From: Pseudoalteromonas sp. H105
Lineage (GTDB): Bacteria; Pseudomonadota; Gammaproteobacteria; Enterobacterales; Alteromonadaceae
Assembly: GCF_001469215.1 (NCBI RefSeq)
Contig: NZ_LOFH01000002.1
Span: 555,429-619,428 of the forward strand
DNA length: 64,000 bases
Reading direction: 5' to 3'
Made by a program: the position numbers and the translations under genes. Under the pieces are notes generated by a model. It searched no databases. It had not been told where the DNA came from and worked only from the letters and a program-made list of their open reading frames with translations. Positions within the stretch are counted from its first letter, which is position 1; the number at the start of each line of letters is the position of its first letter. This document shows, one piece after another, positions 28,801 through 35,729 of the stretch.

Positions 28801-28958
28801 TCAATGGCATGTTCAACAAGCTTACCTAAAAAGCGCGAAAGCCACGTAGCCGCCTCAGCCGATTCTAGCTGTCGTTCGCCCACATAAAACTGGTCACGAT
28901 TTAAATTTTGCTCAATTACTTGTGTAATTAACTGCTCGTAAATACCAATTTGTTCCAT
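25806..28958 (-). CDS. PLD-nuclease / DEAD-box helicase / DUF3427 protein
   Basis: This 1050-residue multidomain protein begins with a phospholipase D-type nuclease domain, with H222-A-K-S-Y-L-F and G-S-S-N-L-S (HKD-like). An SF2 helicase follows, with Walker A A-T-G-T-G-K-T around residue 350, D-E-V-H around 441 and motif VI Q-Q-L-G-R-G-L-R-L near 640. A DUF3427-type C-terminal region runs from about 700 to the end. Such proteins are common in defence islands and may be single-gene restriction-like systems acting on foreign DNA; this is inference. The gene runs opposite to the ABC-3C operon. Codon and base use is closer to core than that of the ABC-3C genes. Confidence 0.85.
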   Translation of the reverse strand: MEQIGIYEQLITQVIEQNLNRDQFYVGERQLESAEAATWLSRFLGKLVEHAIDAIPNSSERLQEQINLANSLVLWLKDHIRDDELINENLIDSQGRILTALFNTQNPIAANLKDYSTDIFPITGLTQSELFCAEKKGISLESELKREIKSSDTIYWLVSFIKWTGLRIFKSELEAFTKSGNKLKVITTSYMGATDAKAVEFLANLPNTEVKLSYNNQQERLHAKSYLFMRNTGFHTGYIGSSNLSHSALTSGLEWNLKITAQEIPHIIAKTKSTFETYWESKDFELFTGKVECKEKLINSLNEQRGIGQASSQFYFDITPKTHQLAILEKLSVERSVHNRFKNLVVAATGTGKTIISAFDFKTVYDKNPNAHFLFVAHREEILKQAQSAYRGVLKNNDFGELWVGNYKPQRYNQLFASIQTLNSQIESLKLTHDYYDFIVIDEVHHVSAASYRAILNHFTPTILLGLTATPERQDGANILDDFCGVIAAEIRLPEAINQRHLCPFQYFGLDDDTDLSQITWRGGRYDISELSNLYTGENSRANKIISSMADIVTDVHDVKALAFCVSQKHAEFMASKFNLAGINADVLTSKNTNERAAKQQALRQGEIQILCVVDIFNEGVDIPEVDTLLFLRPTESLTLFLQQLGRGLRLPDNSQKQCCTVLDFVGNARPEYDFASKFRALIGKSNQPIKAEIENNFPHLPLGCRIELQKRTQQTILKNIQQAINTKRRLQQLINRYSQDTNDALTLSNFLRINPQVTLEDIYKPKDKKLGGWHWLKGDDIPAEQADIYAAYYRAINTQLLGCDSLSYLCFLRDLCNNDFSFTATAKNQQYALMAHYNFWDSTGTSLGFKTLEQSLQALKHKELQQELTQVITLLINRIHQQESDLVCLPNHAIKLHSRYTRQQILAAFGAHSFDKKSTAREGVLEFKNQNLELLFVTLNKCEKNYSPTTLYHDYAISPTLFHWQTQNSARPEHGRGLSYIQHQQTGKTILLFVREQGKDENGRTMGFVNYGEVKYQSHNGSQPMNITWGLTNPMPSEMWHEAGKLAVG

Positions 28959-29068
28959 TAACCGCTCCTTGTTTTCGAGTGGTTAGTTTACTAAAAAATG
29001 CATTGTAAACAAGCATTAACTCACTATTGAACTAAAGGCAGCGGCTAAGAGAATCCCCCGTCATTTAT

Positions 29069-29270
29069 GCCCGAAAAGACTCAATTGATGAGTAATTGAT
29101 TGCATGGAGGCAATCAAAGCCGTGACTGACACATGGATGTGCCTTACACGGCGTTTACGCTCATATAAATTAAGGTTTTGAGGAAACAGCAAAATGCTCG
29201 GGGCGCCGAGAGATTCCAAAGAGAAGTCGGCGGTTACTTCTCTTTGGTTGCCGTCGCCAACGCGACATTA
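29069..29270 (-). ncRNA. Structured repeat element, copy 3, inverted and truncated
   Basis: On the - strand this matches copies 1 and 2. Hairpin A is CCAAAGAGAAGT/ACTTCTCTTTGG (12 bp, 29216-29247) with the conserved CGCCGA-type loop, hairpin B GGCACAT/ATGTGTC (29128-29143) and hairpin C TTGATTGC/GCAATCAA (29096-29117). It begins directly after the stop codon of the NERD gene and lacks the first AACCTC/GAGGTT hairpin. Confidence 0.55.
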
Positions 29271-30284
29271 TCAATCAAATTTGAAAAGCGCCGTATTTTC
29301 ACAATCACCACATATTAATGAATAAGACTCTTTGCGTTTGCTCACTTTGGTATTAGTGCTAGTACATCGTGGGCAAGGCATTTTCATTGGCGTATTGGTT
29401 TTACACTCTTCACAGGTGACAAAATAGCCATAACGACCTGAACGCGCTTTAAGCGTTGTTTTACTGCTGCAATGCTTACATAGTAAATTTACTTCATTGA
29501 TTGCACATGCTTGATCTTTAGCCACTGAAGCAATAGACGTTGGCGCGATAGTAGCGGTTTTATTTAGGTAAACAGGACTTTCCTCGTTAAGGCTTGAGGT
29601 GACTAAGTCGGGTTTTAACTGTGTGGCAGGAGTAATATTTTGCTCTAATAGAAACTGACAGATCCTAGCTAGGCTTTCTTCACTAAACCATGGGCGAGTA
29701 TTGGTTGAAATAAAGTGCAGGGCATTTGGTCTTGATGTCGGTAGCTTCATTATGTCTAAAAGCTTATCAGCTATAAACTCAGACTTAACGAGTCGCTCTT
29801 CAAGCGTTTTTGGTGTGTTCTCTCGATTAATTATGGCATTGCTCGATATAGCACAAATACTATGCCATTCACGACCACCAAAGTTTTGTTGTAATTTACC
29901 AAACATCTTAGGGAGCAGTTGTGAAGCATTGTCTCTTACTAAACTTTTTAGTAATGCTAATTGTAGCTCAACTTGTTTGATTGGTGATGGCATACCTTGC
30001 CATTGCCCTCGGTAACTGCGGCTCCATTCTTGATGTTGGTTTATAGCAACTTCACCGGTAATACTTTTTGATTCAATAAGAATAAACCCGTAGATGTAAA
30101 CAATAAGGTGGTCTATCTGAGCAGTTTCGCCGTTGTGTTCAAACTTCATATCATTAAACACAAATACTTGAGAGTGGTCTTTAAATGCGCGGCGTAAGTA
30201 AAAGGCCACGTCTAGCTCTTGTTTTTGGCCTGCTTTCAGTTTTGCTGAGTTGGTTTTGATGAGTGTTTTATCTTTAAAAATCAT
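29271..30284 (-). CDS. NERD-domain protein with C-terminal zinc ribbons
   Basis: This 337-residue protein has a NERD (nuclease-related, PD-D/ExK fold) domain at about 20-130: Q-I-D58-H-L and E71-S-K73. It ends with two zinc-ribbon-like units: L-L-C-K-H-C plus C-E-E-C, and C-P-R-C plus C-G-D-C. This suits a DNA-binding or DNA-processing protein. The ATG at 30284 has an AAAGGATG site; an in-frame ATG at 30299 is less favoured. The stop codon abuts copy 3 of the structured element, which lies in the same orientation downstream, so that copy may be part of its 3' UTR. NERD proteins often occur in accessory regions. Confidence 0.85.
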   Translation of the reverse strand: MIFKDKTLIKTNSAKLKAGQKQELDVAFYLRRAFKDHSQVFVFNDMKFEHNGETAQIDHLIVYIYGFILIESKSITGEVAINQHQEWSRSYRGQWQGMPSPIKQVELQLALLKSLVRDNASQLLPKMFGKLQQNFGGREWHSICAISSNAIINRENTPKTLEERLVKSEFIADKLLDIMKLPTSRPNALHFISTNTRPWFSEESLARICQFLLEQNITPATQLKPDLVTSSLNEESPVYLNKTATIAPTSIASVAKDQACAINEVNLLCKHCSSKTTLKARSGRYGYFVTCEECKTNTPMKMPCPRCTSTNTKVSKRKESYSLICGDCENTALFKFD

Positions 30285-30394
30285 GAGACATCCTTTCAAT
30301 CATGTATGTTCAAAGCATATCACTGAAGTACCTAATAAAAATACATTTGAAGGGTTTTTACTTGCCCCATTTTTATTTAAAAGCTGTTTTTTTC

Positions 30395-30416
30395 GCGTCA
30401 GCAAGCTGTACGCCTA
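30395..30416 (+). repeat. Variant of the dispersed GCGTCAGCAAGCTTAACGCC repeat
   Basis: GCGTCAGCAAGCTGTACGCC sits between the NERD and LysR genes. It differs from the family sequence at two bases. Confidence 0.6.
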
Positions 30417-30427
30417 CTGCACAACCC

Positions 30428-31288
30428 TCAACCTAACTTTACAATATCACCCTGTAAGCACGGCGTTTGCTCAATTACGCTCTGTATTAAAGTAATTAAC
30501 TGACTTGCCGTTTTACTTGGCTGGCGTGTGTTATGCCATAAGGCATAAATAGGTCGACTTGCAAAAGCAGGCTGCAATTCAATATAGTTAAACGCCTGTT
30601 TGTCGGTAATACAGCTAATTTCACTCATAGGTAATAAACCAACCCCATTGCCTTCTTCAACCATTTTTCGGGCTATTGTTATATCAAAGCAATAACTTAT
30701 ATCGCTATATAGTTCTGTTAGCTTGTTAAGCATGTCTGTGGGTAGCTGCGTTTGTGTGTAAGGTAAAATTAGGCGAGTTTGTGGTGCACTTTTTTTACTG
30801 ACCAACTTAACCGCAATAGCGCCTAAGCGTTTTTGATAATAACTTGAGTCTTGTTGTTGGCCAATGCGAATCGCGAGATCAAAGCGTTGTTGGCTCAACT
30901 GACTATTGGCATTATTCGGCGATATATTAAAATTGAGCGAAGGGTTATTTTTTATAAATGTATTGAGCGCAGGCATAAGGAGATCTGCAATGATGTTTTG
31001 TGGGCATAACAAATAAAAAGTATTGTTGCTATTGCTAGCACAATTAAGGGCTGTTATTTGATTATTAAGCGCTAACACTGAATCTGCAAGCGATGTATAG
31101 AGCTGCTCTCCCTTCGCTGTTAGGACGATTCCTCGTGCTGTACGTTGCAATAAGGGCTCTGTTAATTTGGTTTCAAGTGCTTGAATACGTCGCGATAGAG
31201 TCGATAAATTTAAGCCCAAATCTTTTGCCGTTTGGCTCATACTTTTACGCCTTGCTACCTCTATAAATAAATGAATGTCATCAAGCAT
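30428..31288 (-). CDS. LysR-family transcriptional regulator
   Basis: This 286-residue regulator has an N-terminal winged helix-turn-helix (about 1-60: F-I-E-V-A-R-R-K-S-M-S-Q-T-A-K-D-L, then L-S-R-R-I-Q-A-L-E). Its periplasmic-binding-like effector domain includes F-D-L-A-I-R-I-G and G-N-G-V-G-L-L-P. It is divergently transcribed, 81 bases from a DUF2798/monooxygenase pair, which is its likely target. The shared gap would hold both promoters; several T-N11-A candidates exist but none stands out. Confidence 0.92.
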   Translation of the reverse strand: MLDDIHLFIEVARRKSMSQTAKDLGLNLSTLSRRIQALETKLTEPLLQRTARGIVLTAKGEQLYTSLADSVLALNNQITALNCASNSNNTFYLLCPQNIIADLLMPALNTFIKNNPSLNFNISPNNANSQLSQQRFDLAIRIGQQQDSSYYQKRLGAIAVKLVSKKSAPQTRLILPYTQTQLPTDMLNKLTELYSDISYCFDITIARKMVEEGNGVGLLPMSEISCITDKQAFNYIELQPAFASRPIYALWHNTRQPSKTASQLITLIQSVIEQTPCLQGDIVKLG

Positions 31289-31369
31289 TTCTGTTTCTCA
31301 ATCTTAGTTTGCATTTTTGTGAGTATGGAAGCCTCAAGCTTTTGAATATAGTAACGCCAAGGAGGAAAT

Positions 31370-31585
31370 ATGAAAATTCATTTTATATTTACATTGGTAT
31401 TTTCGTTCATGATGTCGTTTTTACTATCAGCCTGGGTGACCTACGTTAATTTAGGTTTAAGCGATACCTTTTTGCAAAGTTGGCTAACAGCATTTATTAA
31501 TGCCTGGCCTGCGGCTTTTTTAGTGGCCTTTACCGTAGCACCGCCAATTCGTACTGTGGTTATTAAATTAATTAATGAGGATTAA
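31370..31585 (+). CDS. DUF2798 small membrane protein
   Basis: This 71-residue protein has two membrane helices (about 5-27 and 38-60) and matches the DUF2798 pattern, including W-x-T-x-x-N-x-G and F-x-x-x-W-x-x-A-F-x-V-A-F. A strong AAGGAGG ribosome site precedes the ATG. The monooxygenase-like gene follows two bases after its stop. Function is unknown. Confidence 0.75.
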   Translation: MKIHFIFTLVFSFMMSFLLSAWVTYVNLGLSDTFLQSWLTAFINAWPAAFLVAFTVAPPIRTVVIKLINED

Positions 31586-31587
31586 AG

Positions 31588-31872
31588 ATGATTAATATAG
31601 TGGCAAAAATAACCCCTCAAGTTTCATTATTTGATGACTGTAAAGGGCGTTTACAGCAAATTTTAAAGCCTACACAGGCTGAGGTTGGCTGTATTCGATT
31701 TGAGCTATACAGCAATAGTGAGCAAACATGTTTGTTTTTAGTCGAACAATTTACGTCGCAAGTCGCCTTGGATACTCATTATTCACAGCCTTATGTAAAA
31801 GAGGTATTTGCATTTTATGAAACCGCGTTAGCAAAACCGGTAGAAGTAAATAAATTAGTCGCGATTGAGTAA
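31588..31872 (+). CDS. ABM-superfamily quinol monooxygenase-like protein
   Basis: This 94-residue single ferredoxin-like fold protein of the antibiotic biosynthesis monooxygenase (YgiN) family has E-V-G-C-I-R-F-E-L-Y, F-L-V-E-Q-F and a H-Y-S-Q-P-Y segment where relatives have H-x-x-x-x-H. Some members oxidise quinols without cofactors; others are structural homologues only. It forms an operon with DUF2798 under probable LysR control. Confidence 0.83.
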   Translation: MINIVAKITPQVSLFDDCKGRLQQILKPTQAEVGCIRFELYSNSEQTCLFLVEQFTSQVALDTHYSQPYVKEVFAFYETALAKPVEVNKLVAIE

Positions 31873-31933
31873 GCTAAATTTATCGTGTGTACCTTATTGG
31901 AGAGTTTGAGCCTAGGGGCGCTTATCCTGTTTA

Positions 31934-32340
31934 GCGTCAGCAAGCTTAACGCCTACGGTGGTAAGGTTCTAGGGTAAAGGTGATAGGAGCTAGGGAAGTG
32001 ACTAGGGGCTAGGGGTAATTTGTAGCCGTTTTTTCAACTCGCTAACTTTACCCTTTCAAACTTGCAAACTCACATTATGAGGCAAATAATGGCGTGAAAG
32101 TAATTTAAAAGCTTCGCTTTTCGCGTCAGCAAGCTTAACGCCTACGGTAGTAAAGGTTCTAGGTTAAAGGTGTTAGGAGCTAGGGAAGTGACTAGGGGTA
32201 ATTTGTAGCCCGCCATTCGTTGCCATTCGCCCGAACCCCGTAGCTTTTATTTTCTCATTTACCCTCATTGTTTTCTCTTTGTGAAAAATGGTTTTTAAGT
32301 GATTTATTCACAAAGAGGTTAAGAGGCGTTGCGCTTTAGA
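31934..32340. repeat. Repeat-rich region upstream of hipBA
   Basis: GCGTCAGCAAGCTTAACGCC occurs at 31934 and 32123, each followed by CTACGGTRGTAARGGTTCTAGG and GGAGCTAGGGAAGTGACTAG. The second unit continues into TTATTTTCTCATTTACCCTC and GAGGCGTTGCGCT (to about 32340), which recur after hipA at about 34357-34523. The ~745 bases between 31873 and 32617 hold no supported gene. Confidence 0.75.
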
Positions 32341-32456
32341 GGTAATACAAAAAGAACGAGGCGCTATAGGATCGCAGTACACAGCCCGTTGCTATTTCAA
32401 CTCACTAACTTAACTCTTTTATACTTGTCAGCTTTATTTTTATCTAGTCAATTTAA

Positions 32457-32500
32457 ATTTACTTATGGGGTTTAATTAAATTTCAATTCTCCATAAGTAA
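32457..32500. promoter_or_regulatory. Inverted repeat, candidate HipB operator
   Basis: TTTACTTATGG (32457-32467) and CCATAAGTAAA (32490-32500) are perfect 11-base inverted repeats separated by 22 bases, with a further CTTATGG half-site at about 32511 and a GGTTGGG/CCCAACC pair (32517-32541). They lie 77-161 bases before hipB, where autoregulatory HipB sites are expected. Confidence 0.55.
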
Positions 32501-32617
32501 AATGTAACTTCCTTATGGTTGGGTTAATTTATTCCCCAACCTAAAAGTAAAGTATTGTTGACTTTTGGTTTAAGTGTCCTAAAATCGGTTATATAAGTAA
32601 ATTATAGTTGACCAAAT

Positions 32618-32938
32618 ATGAGTGATACCCTTGGCAAAAAAACACTCGGAAGAGTTGTTAAGCGTACTGAAATGCCTGAGCTTTCTAAGCCATTTTCGCC
32701 CGTGCAGCTGGCTAAAGCCATTACTTCAAAACGAACAGGGATGAAGCTGACATTAATGGATGTATCACAAGCGCTTGCTATTTCTAAGCCTACACTGATA
32801 AAAATAGAAAAAGGCGATGTAACTGTGCAACTGCATAATGTACTTAAAGTAATGGAGTACTTAGGATTGTCGTTTAGCCTTGTTAGCGATGATATGGCTC
32901 ACACCAATGAAGAGGTGAGCGATGAACAGTGGTACTAA
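32618..32938 (+). CDS. hipB: HipB-like XRE-family antitoxin
   Basis: This 106-residue protein has a Cro/C1-type helix-turn-helix at about 45-95 (L-T-L-M-D-V-S-Q-A-L-A-I-S-K-P-T-L-I-K-I-E). In hipBA modules the antitoxin represses the operon and binds the kinase. Its 3' end overlaps hipA by 17 bases. The basic N-terminal extension of about 30 residues is longer than in E. coli HipB. Confidence 0.88.
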   Translation: MSDTLGKKTLGRVVKRTEMPELSKPFSPVQLAKAITSKRTGMKLTLMDVSQALAISKPTLIKIEKGDVTVQLHNVLKVMEYLGLSFSLVSDDMAHTNEEVSDEQWY

Positions 32939-34310
32939 CACCAACCGCTTAGATGTGTTTATCGGTCAATCGCAAAAGGTGGCTGAGATTACATTAGCAG
33001 TAGGCTCTGAAAGTGAAATTTCATTTACTTATGAGGCTAATTGGCGCAACGAGGGTTTTGCTGTTTCACCATACTTGCCACTCAATGGCGATTTTGACTC
33101 TCGTGCGGTGCGCAATTACCTACAAAACTTATTACCTGAGGGGAACGGCCTTGAAGAAATAATTAGCAGTACAACTATTTCTAAAAATAACACCTTCGGT
33201 TTGATTAAAGTTATTGGGGAGGAGACGTCAGGTGCTTTGTCGTTTAAGGCAAGTAATCGTGCAGTAAAGCAAACATCTTTTCGGGAAGTAACGAATGATC
33301 AGTTAAGTGAAAAGTTGCGCCGTTTCAAGCAAGCTGGCGAGGCCATTACACTGTGGGATGGGCGAGCGAGGCTCTCTGTTGCTGGGGTTCAAGATAAGCT
33401 TAATCTACTCGAAATAGATGGAAGATTAGGGTTTGGTGAAGGCCAGTTATGCTCTAATAAAATCTTTAAATTTGAAACGGGTGCTGCGCCTTTCATTGCC
33501 GTAAATGAGTTATTTACTATGTTACTGGCAAGAGGCGCAGGACTTGATGTGCCTGATGTTGAATTACGTAGCTATGGTGAAATGCGGGCCTTTGTTATCG
33601 ATCGTTTTGATAGGCGTGTTGTTAAAGAGCAAAACCGAGTGTTACGTCGTCATGTTATTGATGGGTGCCAAGCGACTAATTTACCGCCTTCTTACAAATA
33701 CGAGCGCCAACACGGTGACGAAGGTGATGGTATTTACATTCGAGATGGTGTTTCTTTTCCTAAGCTGTTTAATATTGAAACAGCAAATATGCAAGCGTAT
33801 CAGGCGCAACTTATTCGTTGGATGACATTTAATATTTTAGTGCGTAATTATGATGCTCACGGCAAAAACATTAGTTTTTTTGTAGGTAAAAATGGCTTAG
33901 AGCTCACACCGTTTTATGACTTGGTGAATATAGAGGCGATTATTGAACAGACGAGCATTGATTGTGCAAAAGGTGGTTCACAGCCAGCTATTTCAAGGAG
34001 TTATGCAATGTCGCTAGGTGACTATAACTCTCCAGGCGCGGGTAATTTTAGTAATGAAATAACGGCTTATATGTTAGCTGATTTTGCTGATGAATTTGAT
34101 ATTTCTCTTGCGCGTATGCAGCTACTGATGAGTCAAACAATTCAGTCAGTATTAGGGGCGATAAATATGGCCAAAGCGACTGCTATTGCAAATAACTTGT
34201 CTAATAGTGAACTAGAACACATTGGTTTATGTATTAATATTATTAATAAAGCAGCTGGCGAACTGAGTGAGCAGGTTGAGCTGTTACCAAGTATGAAAGC
34301 GTTTATTTAG
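32922..34310 (+). CDS. hipA: HipA-family serine/threonine kinase toxin
   Basis: This 462-residue protein has the HipA fold with all key residues. The autophosphorylation loop is L-S152-V-A-G-V-Q-D-K-L, where Ser152 matches E. coli Ser150. The catalytic segment is N309-Y-D311-A-H-G-K-N and the metal-binding one F-Y-D-L-V-N. E. coli HipA phosphorylates glutamyl-tRNA synthetase and induces persistence; the target here is unknown. The gene seems intact, so the toxin is probably active. The hipBA pair lies between direct repeats. Confidence 0.92.
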   Translation: MNSGTNTNRLDVFIGQSQKVAEITLAVGSESEISFTYEANWRNEGFAVSPYLPLNGDFDSRAVRNYLQNLLPEGNGLEEIISSTTISKNNTFGLIKVIGEETSGALSFKASNRAVKQTSFREVTNDQLSEKLRRFKQAGEAITLWDGRARLSVAGVQDKLNLLEIDGRLGFGEGQLCSNKIFKFETGAAPFIAVNELFTMLLARGAGLDVPDVELRSYGEMRAFVIDRFDRRVVKEQNRVLRRHVIDGCQATNLPPSYKYERQHGDEGDGIYIRDGVSFPKLFNIETANMQAYQAQLIRWMTFNILVRNYDAHGKNISFFVGKNGLELTPFYDLVNIEAIIEQTSIDCAKGGSQPAISRSYAMSLGDYNSPGAGNFSNEITAYMLADFADEFDISLARMQLLMSQTIQSVLGAINMAKATAIANNLSNSELEHIGLCINIINKAAGELSEQVELLPSMKAFI

Positions 34311-34356
34311 TTTCTTCGTTGTAAGTAAAAGGCGCTAGGTTTTAGGCAAGTAAAAC

Positions 34357-34530
34357 GCGTCAGCAAGCTTAACGCCTACGGTGGTAAAGGCGCTAGGTTT
34401 AATCCGTAGCCTGTCGCTCGATTCCAGCAGCTTCTTATTTTCTCATTTACCCTCATTCACTGCTCTTTGTGCAAACATGGTTTTAAGTAAATTATTCAAA
34501 CAAAGGTTATGAGGCGTTGCGCTGAAGATC
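34357..34530. repeat. Downstream direct repeat flanking hipBA
   Basis: It shares with the 32123-32340 repeat the GCGTCAGCAAGCTTAACGCC block, CTTATTTTCTCATTTACCCTC-like sequence, a TTTAAGT...TTATTCA segment and GAGGCGTTGCGCT. It is shorter because about 45 bases of the TAGG-rich part are missing. Similar short palindromes (GGGCGTGCTTTAGCGCACG) follow to 34580. Confidence 0.7.
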
Positions 34531-34676
34531 AAAGCGTAAAAACAGAGCTTATTTAGGGCGTGCTTTAGCGCACGCTTAGTCAGAGTTCGGGTTAATTAGC
34601 TTTATGTAAAGAGTGAACTAAAATAAGAGTCACCACGTTCAATAATCATAATTTATTTATAAGAGCGATAACAATA

Positions 34677-35525
34677 ATGAAAAAAATATTACCCGCAATC
34701 ATCACCAGTTTATTTTTTAGCACATACGCCATGGCAGATAAAAACCCGGTAACGGCCACTCAACTGAGCGACAGTGTGTATGTGTTGTATGGTCAAGGTG
34801 GCAACATTGCGGCAAGCGTGGGTGAGGACGGCATTTATATTATTGACGATCAGTTTGCCAAGCTCTCCGATGACATTAAAAAAACCATTAGCGATTTAAA
34901 GCCTGGCAGTGCTGAATTTGTTATTAACACGCATCATCATGGGGATCATACGGGCGGGAACGAAAACTTTGCCAAAGCGGGCGCACATGTGATTGCCCAC
35001 GATAATGTGCATAAACGCTTAAAAGAAAAACACGGTGAAGGGTCTGATTATTTACCGCGTATTAGCTTTGGTCATGATTTAAAGCTGCATTTTAATGATG
35101 AACACGCCCATGTAGTGCATTACGCGCACGCGCATACCGATGGCGATTCAGTGATTTTTTTCAGTAACGATAACATTGTGCACATGGGCGATATTTACTT
35201 TAACTTTGGCAGCTTACCTTTTGTTGACGTAGACAGTGGCGGCAGTGTTGATGGGGTACTAGCAGCCGTTGATGATGTTATTAAAAAGAGTGATGCCAAA
35301 ACCCAAGTTATTCCAGGCCACGGCCCAATGAGTGACCGTGCGGGCTTGATGAAATACCGTGAGCTGGTGCAAAAAGCGAAAGACTTAATGCTCATCGCCA
35401 TGCAAAACAACGCCACGCTTGAGCAAGTACTTAAGGCAGACCCACTATCAGAGCTGGGCCTTAAATACGCTAATTGGTTATCAAAAGAAAAAGTAACCAC
35501 CTTATTTTACCGTAGTTTAAAGTAG
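34677..35525 (+). CDS. Periplasmic MBL-fold metallo-hydrolase
   Basis: This 282-residue protein has a signal peptide (about 1-20, Y-A-M-A-D) and the metallo-beta-lactamase signature T-H-H-H-G-D-H (about residue 90), then A-H-T-D-G-D-S, M-G-D-I-Y-F-N and P-G-H-G-P. These supply the two-zinc ligands. It resembles the MBL/cyclase group rather than true class B lactamases, because the metal-1 and metal-2 spacing and the long C-terminal helical tail fit stand-alone hydrolases. Substrate is unknown. Confidence 0.85.
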   Translation: MKKILPAIITSLFFSTYAMADKNPVTATQLSDSVYVLYGQGGNIAASVGEDGIYIIDDQFAKLSDDIKKTISDLKPGSAEFVINTHHHGDHTGGNENFAKAGAHVIAHDNVHKRLKEKHGEGSDYLPRISFGHDLKLHFNDEHAHVVHYAHAHTDGDSVIFFSNDNIVHMGDIYFNFGSLPFVDVDSGGSVDGVLAAVDDVIKKSDAKTQVIPGHGPMSDRAGLMKYRELVQKAKDLMLIAMQNNATLEQVLKADPLSELGLKYANWLSKEKVTTLFYRSLK

Positions 35526-35556
35526 TTAACCCACGCTAAGTGAGGCCTGTATTGAA

Positions 35557-35583
35557 AAAGCTGAGCAATTGCTCGGCTTTTTT
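35557..35583 (+). terminator. Terminator after the MBL gene
   Basis: AAGCTGAGCA pairs with TGCTCGGCTT (one U-G pair), followed by TTTTT. Confidence 0.86.
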
Positions 35584-35729
35584 ATTGCCCGCGCACAGCC
35601 ACAGGTCATGCATTAGGGCATTATCGCGTTTTTTGCCACAGTGTGCCGACCAAGGTCGCATATTAATTAATCAATAAAGCACCTACCTTTTATAAGGTCT
35701 CTCACACAATTATAGTTTTGGAGCCCTTT

